Below are positions 9,281 through 18,186 of a DNA stretch of 20,000 nt, piece after piece. The stretch is from Hypsibius dujardini (taxonomy: Eukaryota > Tardigrada > Eutardigrada > Parachela > Hypsibiidae). The notes under the pieces are model-generated. The model was given only the letters and a program-made list of their open reading frames with translations. It did not search any database and was not told the origin of the DNA. A program made the translations under genes and the position numbers. Each line of letters starts with the position of its first letter. Within the stretch, counting starts at the first letter, position 1. The stretch lies in assembly GCA_001579985.1 (NCBI GenBank), contig LRSR01012783.1, forward strand, positions 1 to 20,000, given 5' to 3'.

Positions 9281-9968
9281 GAGAGTCGAGTTTTCATCGC
9301 GAGAAATTTGATGTCGGTCGCTTACGCGCGCGCACAAAAAAGGCAACAAGATCAATCAATAAAGAAATAAAAAACGAACACAAAGAGCACTCGCGAGTGG
9401 GAGTGGTGTGCGAGCTAGAGGAGGAGGGAAGGGAGACCGGAAGTGAGGAGAACGAGAAGTACTAGAAAGGGTATGAGTTTAATTGTACAAGGGAATACGC
9501 TTAATAGGATATATTGGATACGATACAAATTATTGGGCAGTTTCCCCGCGGTTGATCAGCTGTTACTGTAGCAGTTCGCACTTTCAAGTTTGAAATGACT
9601 GCGGCGTTTGAGTGCAACCGGAAAACGCAATTAATTCCATTCCGTGATTCGGATCGCATCAAATTGTGTTTTTTTGACGACGGACATTTTAGGCAAGGAT
9701 CCCGGTTTTAGGTCCCGGCGTGATGCGTTGTCATCCGGGTGGTAGATGAATGATCTTGCGCAACGAAATTGCACTTGGAAAATTGTGTCGCGTGAGCATT
9801 CAACTCAACTCTACAATCAATCGATCATGGCTTGATGCACGGTTCGAAAGCAGGCAATCAATCAATCAACAATCCGTTTCAAGCTAATTCTGCTGAATTT
9901 ATTGGGAAACATCGTTTGGTTGCGCCGCATCTGCACTGATTTTATTTTAACTTTGCGCGGTCGCGAAC

Positions 9969-11246
9969 ATGTCGAAATTCGTAACTGGAGTCTGGAATCA
10001 CAAGAAAAAGGCCGTGTTTTTTGGCGGGCTCGCCGCTTGGGGAATCAGCTATGGCTGGGAGAAAAAACGGTAAGAATTTCGCCTTTCCGACAATTTAATC
10101 GAGCAATATATTTTTCTTAGTGTTAATTATGGGTTAAGATTTCACATTAGACTTACTCATGCTCTTCCTTGTTTATTTCATGCAAGAAATTTTTTCCTGG
10201 AGTTAGAAAGTGATTATTACGCATTGCTGGTGTAATTATCGAATTCTTACGATTGATGCATTGATTGACGGTATTGAATTGATTGACGACATTGCATTGA
10301 TTGACGGTATTGCATTGATTCACGGCATTGCATTGATTGACGGCATTGCATTGATTGAGGGTATTGAATTGATTGACGGTATTGCATTGATTGACGACAC
10401 TGCATTGATTGACGACATTGCATTGATTGACGGCATGTCAGACCCGAGATTTTGCGGGTTGGTATTTTTGGTCGATCTTTCGATTGATTGATTGGTTTAG
10501 AACAAGCTAGTCTTGTTAGAGATTTCATATTTCAAATAAATATCTTTTCAATCCAATTTATATAAAATAAAACATTTAGATCGATATTTAAAGTATGTTT
10601 TCATTTAAGTCTTAAGTGAGATTTATAAATATTCTAATATTTTATTCATGATCTTATTTTTTAAATAATAAAAGCTTGACTACAAATATTTAGCTGTTTA
10701 CAGTTTTATTCGGACTATTCTTATATCTTTTTCCAGAACGAATGATGAAATGCATATTCTTTGTTTGCGAGCCAAAGTAAGTCGGTCCTTTGCTCTTTTT
10801 TTTCACTGATCTTGATCCTCTGGAACGTTGGAATTAGCCTCCGCTCTCTCCCCCTTAGGCATTCGGCGATGAGTTAATCAAACCAGGCCAAAGTGTGAGG
10901 AAAGCGGTGGTCATCCTCAACAGCGGCTCCCACAAAAGCAAAGGCCGGAAGTTGTACGACAACTTTGCGGCTCCATTATTAAATCTTGCCGGTATCCAGA
11001 CCACACTCTACGTGACGAACGACACTGCAAAGCTGAGGGACTATCTGGAACATACCGAGCCAACGAACGCTGTGATCTTTGCCGGTGGGGACTCCACTAT
11101 TTTTGAATGTATTCAGTCGTTTCTCACGCTGGAGAAGCCGGAGTTTCTCGGCACTCCCGTTGGAATACTACCCCTGGGCTTCACCAATGTCGTTTACAAC
11201 TCACTGAGGCCAGACAATCTGAAAGAAACATTGTAAGTGTAGGATA

Positions 11247-11301
<55 letters not shown>

Positions 11302-12838
11302 TGTTTGTCAGTTGTCTGACTGTTTGATTTATTTGTCTGTTTTTCTATCAGTATTTTTGTCCTTTGATTATCGTAGCACCTTTATCTGCCCTTCAATGAC
11401 CTAAAACGTCTTCGGTTTTTATGTATTAGAAAAATTGCGCAAGCGGCTATGACCATTGTTGAGGGATACGCCCAACCTACGGATGTCCTGGAGATTCGGG
11501 TTAGCTGTTCTATTATTGTAGTTCTGGCCAAAAATTCTGAATTGAAAGTCAACCATGAAAGTTGTATTTGAAGATAGGAGACAAAGAGGAGAAGGAGTAT
11601 GCACTAGCAGGCCTGCAATGGGGTCCACTGAAGGATGTGGAGGTCACCGTGCCCAAGTTCGTAATGCCACCGGAAATTCCAAAGTTTTATTGCCCATTCC
11701 TTTAATTATCGTCCTTCAGTTCATCACTTTAAATTTCAGATACTGGTATCTCGGGCCCTTAGACGCTTGGTTCGCCTACTTCCGTGCTTACCTCAAGGTA
11801 TATTTGTACTTGGGCTCACTGGTGGAATGTTTTGCATATGATGAATACTGTCTGTACTTTCAGGGTCAGTTGAGCGAGTTGTCCGTGGCCCTTCAGTATG
11901 TCAACGCCTGCTCAGGATGCTCTCGCTGCGAGGAGATTGCTGAAGCATCAAGGGGAAAAACGGAGCCCGCAGTGAGACCCGGCCAGGCACCGGTAGGCGT
12001 GATGGCCTCAAGGACTTGGTGGCAGAGTGTCATTCCACGACAACGAGGTGAAAATGCAGTGTCACATTCACGTCAGACGTAAAGTGAGTTAGTGAGTAGA
12101 ATATATTTTGGATTTTTAGAAGTTTTGGCGGAAGATTTGCCGGAGGAGCCCCGACTGCGGCAGTATCATTCCGTCAACGACGACTGCGGTGTGATTCACG
12201 ACGCCGCCTTTAGGACGAAAGACCTACATCTGCTTTCGCAGAATATCCCCGACCACAAAACTTCCGATGCTGCGGTATGCTTTTCAGTAACCGGAAGTGA
12301 GTGAAATCCTGATGGTGTCTGGAATTGTTGCAGGATCTTTCGCGAGCAGTGGTACTGACATACCGCAAAGAAGGCGTGCACACCACCACCGAACAAGTCA
12401 CACAAAGGTAAAAGCAGCTAGCACTTGACAGGAACGAATATCTAAGTGGCAGGAACGAATATCTAGGTGAAAGTCGGAAGAAATCAGGGACATTTTCTTC
12501 TTTTGATCACATTTTCGATTGTAGACACCGTCGAGTTCATCATGTGAAAAAGTATGCCGACCAACGTGGGTACGAAAAAATGGCCCTATCAGAAGCGAGG
12601 ATTATCCCCACAGAAGCTGATCTGGTACGAACGAACCGTCATTTAATAGCATTTTGCTTTCACAATTTTGAGCAATGACACAGGGAGACGCGTTTTTCTT
12701 TCTTCCCAGGCTTTATATCCGACAGTGGAGATCGACGGGCACAGCCGAGACCTGACTGGCCCGATTCACACGAAAGTTCATGCTAGAAAACTTCTCCTCT
12801 TCAGTCGCAACCCCGCCGCTGGAACGGCGGATGTTTAG
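9969..12838 (+). CDS. AGK: Acylglycerol kinase (mitochondrial; altered catalytic motif)
   Basis: Eleven exons: 9969-10069, 10737-10776, 10859-11232, 11430-11499, 11574-11683, 11740-11797, 11864-12047, 12120-12274, 12334-12407, 12525-12624, 12710-12838; 464 residues (human 422). Known: AGK phosphorylates mono- and diacylglycerol at the mitochondrial inner membrane and, independently of kinase activity, is a subunit of the human TIM22 carrier translocase. Seen: an N-terminal hydrophobic segment (about 15-30), a start of the DAGK catalytic domain at FGDEL (49-53), AVIFAGGDST at 118-127, PLGFTN at 152-157, KYWYLGPL matching human, a Cys-rich SGCSRC, and the C-terminal HARKLLLF. GGDGT of active kinases reads GGDST, and the NPxxxKGK-like and PLGETS-like motifs are also changed. 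Two donors are weak (GTTAGC after exon 4, GTTTTA after exon 5), chosen because frame and family alignment need them. Intron 1 holds an 18-bp minisatellite and intron 3 a TCTG array. Confidence 0.92.
10258..10437. repeat. 18-bp minisatellite, ten units, in AGK intron 1
   Basis: Seen: ten units close to GCATTGATTGACGGTATT, filling exactly 180 bp, with scattered substitutions such as GACGAC for GACGGT. The unit is a multiple of three, so frames stay open on both strands and give Ile-Asp-Gly or Gln-Ser-Met strings; these are not taken as genes. The unit contains TTGATTGA, the same motif as the TGAT arrays elsewhere. Confidence 0.93.
11247..11335. repeat. TCTG array in AGK intron 3
   Basis: Seen: an almost perfect TCTG run at about 11247-11300 decaying into TTTGTC/GTCTGAC variants. 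It starts 14 nt after the exon 3 donor, in the transcript sense TCTG. Confidence 0.92.
12642..12647 (-). promoter_or_regulatory. Possible ATTAAA poly(A) signal for CCDC134
   Basis: Seen: TTTAAT on the plus strand, about 190 nt past the CCDC134 stop. If used, the 3' UTR is antisense to AGK exon 11 and part of its last intron. Confidence 0.35.
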
Positions 12839-14180
12839 AGCTCGTCGCCAAACTGACCAGACATCAGCGGCTTCTTCTTCTTCTTTTTATCCGGTTTCTT
12901 GTTTTTCGCGGCCTCCTTTGCCGCCTGTTTTTGTGCCTCCTCTTGCTGAAAGAAAAACAAACCGTCATTCGTAACCGCCATCAGTACCGTGGTGGAATCT
13001 TAAATAAAAGCAAGGTACACGCACGTGGCGAAAATCTTGCGCTAATCGAGTCAAGCCATTACACTCGTTCGTCGCTGGCTGTTGTATGCAGTTCCGAGTT
13101 AAAGCGCTTAATTCGGTCAGCGCAAGGTTTTTTGCCACGTGTGTATTCTCACCTGTTTCTTATACGCTTCCGTGTAAATGTTAAGATAACCCTCCCGTCT
13201 TGGGATCAACTGAAGCTCTTGTGCCATCTTCAAAGAGACAAATTCAATTCATGCCGGTTAATCGGTTTCGTCTAAGCGGGAAATTTCGGTGCTGTCTCGT
13301 ACCAAATCTAAAATCCTCAGATCGCTCTGGTCAAGATAGTTCAGTGACGATGCGTAAGCTACCGCCCAGTGGACAATTTCCGAAGATCCCGGTGTCTTTT
13401 TTAGCAATTTACCAGTGGTGTCCGGCAGCCGTAAGACGAAATCGCCGAGAAACAGGACATTCTCTAAAATAGTCGAAACGACTAGGAGAGAAAATACTGC
13501 TGTTAAAAAAGGAAGTTTCAGGCGAAAAAATATGCTGCTGTAAAAGAATGTCTAGTTGTGGCGGACCTTCTTTCTCGGTCAGGGACAGTGATTCGAAGTC
13601 TGTGTCGTTCAGGCGAACTTGGGTCCGTTGGTGAGACAAAATCTGAAAATGTTCAAGCAAACAAAAACAATCAATCAATCAATCGATTACCGGTAAAACC
13701 AACAAGCGATAATACATCAATCAACGAACCGCTCCCCGAGAAAGTTATTAGCTTACCTCCAGTATTTTTTTAATGGCCGGCGTGGCCAACTTGGCCTGCT
13801 TTTTCAGATCCGAAATTTCGTGCAACATCAAGATAGATTTTTGTTGCTCCACCCGTTTCGACCGCAGTACTTTACGATCTAGTCATTTCAAAATAAGATT
13901 TTGGTGTAAATTTAAATTAGTCAATCAAGAGATCTACTAAAGGATCTTCCCATATTTAAAAGGGAGTACAGTACAGAGAAGGCGCACGCGTACATACGGC
14001 AAGCCCAGCGGAAATTTCGGCATCCAGCTCGGGCATTTCTCTAGACGCGGAGGAGTCTGACGCATTCAAGGCTGCGCCTTCCTCGAATGAGCTGGAACTG
14101 GCAACGACGCAGAGCAACTGTAGTAGAAACACAGTTAGTCCGATGGAGAAAAAGGTCCAATCGGAGAAAAGAAACCCCAT
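12835..14180 (-). CDS. CCDC134: CCDC134-type secreted/ER-lumen protein
   Basis: Six exons: 14180-13994, 13878-13757, 13642-13567, 13463-13303, 13227-13153, 12945-12835; 243 residues (human 229). Seen: a signal peptide at about 1-27 (FFSIGLTVFLLQLLCVV), a helical segment at 62-105 (VYRKVLRSKRVEQQK aligns with human IYKKMFEVKRREQ), ENVLFLGDFVLRLP at 129-142 matching human ENTAFFGDVVLRFP, a MAQEL that begins exon 5 as in human, a Lys-rich stretch near the C-terminus, and the final GDEL. Human CCDC134 ends QSEL. KDEL-like ends retain proteins in the ER lumen. Known: human CCDC134 is a secretory-pathway protein linked to recessive osteogenesis imperfecta and reported to act on GRP94 at the ER translocon. 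The first donor (GTAT|GTACGC) was chosen over an in-frame-shifted GTATGT four bases earlier because only it keeps phase with exon 2. The stop codon overlaps that of AGK, tail to tail. Confidence 0.86.
13003..13008 (+). promoter_or_regulatory. Possible AATAAA poly(A) signal for AGK
   Basis: Seen: TAAATAAAAG about 165 nt past the AGK stop, the first perfect AATAAA downstream. If used, the AGK 3' UTR is antisense to the last CCDC134 exon and beyond. Confidence 0.5.
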
Positions 14181-14756
14181 TGTTGATCCCCGGTATCGTA
14201 GTATAGTGGTCAATTTCACCTCTGTGGAAAACGTGCAAAAGGGATTAGAATATTATGTGGAATGGAAATCAAAATGTCCGCCACCGGCAATAATCAACGA
14301 TAATCGATCAATCGATCAAACAACGCACGCACGCACAACACAAGCGACTTGAAGTGAAGCCCGAAGGAACAATGACGCGATCAAATATGAAGAAGCGAAT
14401 CGAACAAGCACGAGGAGCTCGGAAAGGAGTTTTAAAAGCTGCAAACAAGTCTGAAAAATCACGAACAAGTGGGAAATAATGTCGCGAACAATGGAACAAT
14501 CAAATCAAACGATTTGTTTCGGATTTTTCAGCTTAAATTTATTTTCAATTATTTCTGCATATCCTTTCCTAGACTTATCATTAAATCACTTTTTTTGTCT
14601 GATATTCTAGACTAATCTACGTTTCACTCTTCAGACAGATTTCGGCGTTCGAGCGTGCCACTGATATCCTGTCCTTACGGATTTTTGTACGATACTTTTT
14701 TCTACTGCTGCTGTTGTTATTGTTGTTGTTTGAGAAAACATTGGCCATCAGTCATC
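14181..14756. promoter_or_regulatory. Divergent spacer between CCDC134 and FRG1
   Basis: A 576-bp stretch separating two start codons that point away from each other. It must contain both 5' UTRs and is a natural bidirectional-promoter candidate. I see no TATA box placed convincingly for either gene. A short TGTTGT run lies just before the FRG1 ATG, and CGATCAATCGATCAA lies near 14302. No coding frame here is supported. Confidence 0.45.
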
Positions 14757-14895
14757 ATGTCTGTATACGCCAACGTCCGGACAAGTAAATTAAAGCTGAA
14801 GGGCGCAGCTCCCGCCAAGCCAAGGTAATATTTCCTACATTTTTCGACATTTCTCGCGTAGGTCGGTTTGACCGTTTGATTGGAAAATGCCTCTG

Positions 14896-14926
<31 letters not shown>

Positions 14927-15668
14927 CTCAATTGTTCGTTGTTTAAGAAAATGATCATGTCACACTTTGTAGTTCATCCGGGGCGGACAAGAAGAGGAAA
15001 CGAAAGCAGACCGGACCGAAAGTTGACGAAGATGCCATCAAACACGGCGGTTGGTGGAAAGTGAAGGAATTTCAGGAGATCACCGGCCCAATAGCCATCG
15101 AGGTCTTTCCCTACACATTCATCCTCGCCAAGGACGACGGCACCTTCACCTTTGGCGCTCCTCATAATGAAGGTGCTATTCATTACGATTGCCAAATCCA
15201 TTTTTCGAGCAAATGTGATAAACATTTACTCCATTCATCCAGGCGAAGGTCCCAGTCCAGAGGAAGTTTTGACGGCGATTCGCGTCTCTGACAGCAGAAT
15301 CGCCTTAAAGTCTGGCTATGGGAAATACTTGGGCATCACGTCGAACGGGAAGATCGTGGGGCGAGCTGAGGCGATCGGATCTCTCGAACAGTGGGAGCCT
15401 GTATTTGAGGAGGTATGTATCATTTCCTTTAATATTCTATTTGGCCGGTAATGCATCAATCAATGAACGGTTTTGACGACGATAGGATCATTGCTACTGA
15501 CTGCATGCGATTTTGTTATTGTTGTTTCACGTTTTTATTTTGCAGGGGAAGTTGGCACTGGCAGCAGCCAATCAATGTTTTTTAACATGCAAGAATGAAG
15601 AGGAAGTAATGGCCACCAGTACCACCGCCGGGCTGGATGAAGTCATCACGGTAATTTTCATTTAAGAC

Positions 15669-15710
<42 letters not shown>

Positions 15711-16070
15711 GGAGAGACAAACCCACTGTTAACTGTGGTTATATTTTTATTACAGATAAGGTCTGTTTCGGAACGTGTTGTGAAGAAGGGAGACGCTGAT
15801 GAGGAGGAAGAAGATGCGTCCAAAACGGAATTGCACTATGTGTAAGACACGACTGATGATTTATGACCACGGGTAATTTTTTATGAACTTTTTACCGTAA
15901 AACTCTTAATACATTTTCACAGGAAGAAGTTCCAGTGCTTCCAGGATAAAAAGATTCGCATCAATCCTGGTGATGTAAAAGCTCTCGACGCCGCCAAAAA
16001 GGAAGGAAACATGTATGAGACTCTGCTGGATCGCCGAGAGAAAATGAAATCGGACAGGATGTGCAAATGA
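14757..16070 (+). CDS. FRG1: FRG1 family nuclear RNA-associated/actin-bundling protein
   Basis: Six exons, all with good GT-AG sites and agreeing phases: 14757-14824, 14973-15172, 15243-15412, 15546-15650, 15756-15841, 15923-16070. The product is 258 residues, the same length as human FRG1. Seen: an N-terminal TSKLKLKG like human STKLVLKG, a basic nuclear-localisation-like KKRKRK at 29-34, the fascin-like beta-trefoil from about 48 to 175 with [17 protein letters not shown] identical to human, EQWEPVF, and the C-terminal [17 protein letters not shown] near human ETLLDRRAKLKADRYCK. An acidic DADEEEEDA stretch interrupts the region after the trefoil. Known: FRG1 is nucleolar/nuclear, found with spliceosomal complexes, and binds actin. 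Intron 1 has a TGAT run and intron 4 an AGAC array. Confidence 0.97.
14897..14930. repeat. TGAT run in FRG1 intron 1
   Basis: Seen: about seven TGAT units on the plus strand, inside the 148-bp first intron of FRG1. Confidence 0.9.
15665..15711. repeat. AGAC array in FRG1 intron 4
   Basis: Seen: about ten AGAC units on the plus strand beginning 15 nt after the exon 4 donor. Confidence 0.92.
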
Positions 16071-16213
16071 GAAATAAGACCACTCGCGGACCGCACGTTT
16101 TGCGCTTATTTTAAACAAAATTCTCTCACAAAAAAGAAACGAAATCTGAATCGACAGGTGCTAAAAATGGAAAAAGCGAAGTACAGGTGCGATCCTGTGG
16201 AAGGTCTGTCGGC

Positions 16214-16219
16214 TTTATT
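16214..16219 (-). promoter_or_regulatory. Poly(A) signal AATAAA for the DCUN1D gene
   Basis: Seen: TTTATT on the plus strand, 41 nt past the minus-strand stop at 16260-16262. Position and motif fit a standard signal. Confidence 0.6.
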
Positions 16220-16252
16220 CAGTTTAGCTACGTATTTCTCTTTACACGGCGA

Positions 16253-16258
16253 AATAAA
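16253..16258 (+). promoter_or_regulatory. Possible AATAAA poly(A) signal for FRG1
   Basis: Seen: GAAATAAAAT about 185 nt after the FRG1 stop, ending two bases before the opposing DCUN1D stop codon. Cleavage after it would leave a FRG1 3' UTR overlapping the DCUN1D coding end. Confidence 0.5.
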
Positions 16259-16259
16259 A

Positions 16260-18186
16260 TCACTCCATGGATTCATCAACATCCCCCGTAGTAACTTCCC
16301 CCGAAGTAACTTCCGTCACAAGCCAAGCCACGAAGTCATCCGCCAATGATGGGAACGCGGAGGTGGAGTCGTAGGACTTGAGTAGAATGTCGACGGTGGG
16401 ATATTTGTTGGCGACATCGCACAACCCGCAAAACGTGTCCAGGGTGACGCCGCGGACTTCGCTTTGCTGGAGGAATTTGCAGAAGGTCGGGTAGGCCGGC
16501 CAGGTAGTCTTCATCACTAAAAACGGGGAGAATGTGGCTCAATGCGAAAGCACAACACAAGTCAAACAGGTCGAAAGAGTTAACTGGGCATACTCATTGA
16601 AAACAATTCCGCTGCCACTTCCTTAGCGATGGCCTTCTCTTCTGGCTTCTGGAAAGAGTAAAAAATGAGTGAATTCCTTTAGGAAATATAACATGCTTTT
16701 GTCTGACTGCCTCCGATCCTCCACTCGCACTGGGGCGTACCTTGGCCAAACCGAAGACATACTCGCACAGCCGCAGCAGTTTCGCACGGGATTGATATTC
16801 CTTCAAAAACGAGGGCAACTGTTTCCTCAACTTCGTATCCGAATCACAGCTACAACGTGAATGTAAATTGAGAACTGATATTGGTTTCAGCACACTAGCA
16901 AACGAATGCTGTTCTGGCTAATGGAAGTTTGCCTGTCATTTTACCTTAAACTGGTCATCAAAGCCATCCACTGAGCCTGAGAAATGGTAGCTTCCATGGA
17001 AGACACACCCAGCCTTTGTGACAGAATCAGAGCCAAAATCTATAAACAAGGAATCAGAATGCCTCTATGAATCCCGACCTCGGAAAACACCACCCTTGTT
17101 GACTCACATCGCTAGGATCTATTCCAACTGATGCGTAGAACTTCTCCATGCCCTGAACAAAACATAGGATGTGTCAGTGTGTGACTGAGGATGATGGAAC
17201 AAACGATGACTTGTACACTGGTGCATTGTACAGTACCGTATGCTCGCGATCTCAAAGGACACTTTTCTGCCGTACCCGTAAATTTCAACCAACCCGGGCC
17301 GTACCTATTCAGTGCCGTTCATCAAATTACCACTGTAGGGAAAAATATACGGAAAAGCACAACTGTTCAATCAATCAATCGAACACAAGGAATAAGCTGT
17401 ATGAAATGAGCCAATCAGAGAAGAGTAAATCAAATTAAATGTTCAATCGAGTGCAGGGCCATAACGAGGGAGGCGGGGCTTAACTGACCGTTGAGATCAC
17501 GAGCATACGGTACAGGGCAACAACGAACATGCCATACCTCAGCATCCAGGATAGAGTCGTTGCTGCTTGCTTTAGATTTCTCTGTTGAACGAGGCACAAA
17601 TGCGAAGTGTTAGCAACTACATCGATGCTTATATGGGCCTGAAAGAAAGCGCCGAACCTCCACGAGGTGTCTTGCCGGCAGGCGCGGTGGCATACGACTG
17701 GAACCAAGACAAACATCGCGCAGCGGTGAAAGCTTCTTCAACAGGCTTCGCTTTCCTGAAAAATTTAATTTGAAATGGCAGGCAGGAAGAACCCTCAGTT
17801 AGCAAAACTACACAATATATGACTGAGCATGATTTGAGCAGTAGTGATCATTAGCCAAAGAAAATGATCAATCAAGTCAAACGACCCTGCTTGGAAGTGC
17901 GCTTCGACCTGTCCGAAATCAAGCAATCAATCCCTTGAGCAGTGTATTCACCCAATGAGAGTGAAGCAATCAATCCATCAATCAACCACCCCGCAGCACG
18001 CACTCACTCGGGACGCCGTCCGCCTGCGGACTTTTTCGCCCTCTTCGTCTGCGGATTCTCCGTGTCCTCGTCGACGTCGATGTAAACCACGTTATCGGGA
18101 TTAGTGTAGATGTCGCGGGAGCGCTTGGTAGGCACCACCGTCGTCGCTGATTTCGCGCCCGTCACTTTTTTATTGGTTCTCGCCAT
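16260..18186 (-). CDS. DCUN1D4/5-like: DCN1-like protein (DCUN1D4/5 type), cullin neddylation factor
   Basis: Eight exons: 18186-18008, 17755-17658, 17581-17538, 17152-17108, 17039-16945, 16849-16741, 16648-16594, 16516-16260; 293 residues. Seen: a basic N-terminus (KKVTGAK, TKRSRD, KRAKK) that may be a nuclear signal, then the PONY/DCUN1 domain from about 73: RCLSWFQSYA (human KCLAWFYEYA), DAEGMEKFYASVGIDPSD, QWMALMTSL, LCEYVFGLAK, KTTWPAYPTFCKFLQQS and SAFPSLADDFVAWL. Known: these proteins dock NEDD8-E2 on cullins through a DAD patch (Asp, Ala, Asp). The matching residues D235, A262 and D268 are all present, although the spacing from D to A is three residues longer than in human DCUN1D1. 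The C-terminus extends about 20 acidic/Thr-rich residues past the domain. The exon 2 donor is uncertain: GAG|GTTCGG is used here, and CTC|GTGGAG six bases earlier keeps the same phase. FRG1 is convergent, with stops 189 bp apart. Confidence 0.91.
17231..17515. mobile_element. Candidate MITE-like element with 22-bp terminal inverted repeats
   Basis: Seen: GTACCGTATGCTCGCGATCT.. at 17233-17254 and its reverse complement at 17492-17513 match at 21 of 22 bases, and similarity decays on both sides. The 285-bp unit lies wholly within DCUN1D intron 3 and has no coding frame of note. No clear target-site duplication is visible at the borders, so transposon origin is inferred from the inverted repeats alone. 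Confidence 0.5.

Larger units (their letters stand above)
7053..9968. other. 2.9-kb divergent intergenic region between IAP and AGK
   Basis: No recognised protein family was found. It should hold the promoters of both divergent genes and the missing 5' leader exon of the IAP gene. Contents seen: an AGAC/AGGC array near 7636-7836, a TA repeat near 8327-8351 bounded by GTGAT and ATCAC, an ATCA array near 8595-8692, a 44-bp tandem duplication at 9193-9280, and AATAAA-like motifs near 9356-9370. Short open frames at 8741-9164 on both strands match no family I know. One minus-strand donor-like GGTAAGATTTG near 8810 could end a leader exon, but this is weak. Confidence 0.6.

Noticed and set aside
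10210-10528. Ile-Asp-Gly-Ile-Ala-Leu repeat protein and its antisense counterpart
   Set aside because: The 18-bp unit is a multiple of three, so frames stay open by chance on both strands. The position is inside AGK intron 1.
11555-12082. Single 175-codon open frame over AGK exons 5 to 7
   Set aside because: It reads through introns that have splice sites and lacks the conserved residues in frame for exon 5. The spliced model matches AGK.
14556-14570. U12-type donor-like ATATCCTTT
   Set aside because: There is no adjoining exon or paired AC/AG acceptor with a U12 branch site, and it lies in the CCDC134/FRG1 spacer. Probably coincidence.
17161-17400. Extra DCUN1D exon after TTTCCCTACAG near 17336
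   Set aside because: All three frames meet a stop within 30 nt, and exons at 17755-17658 and 17581-17538 supply the expected sequence with matching phases. The segment belongs to the TIR element.
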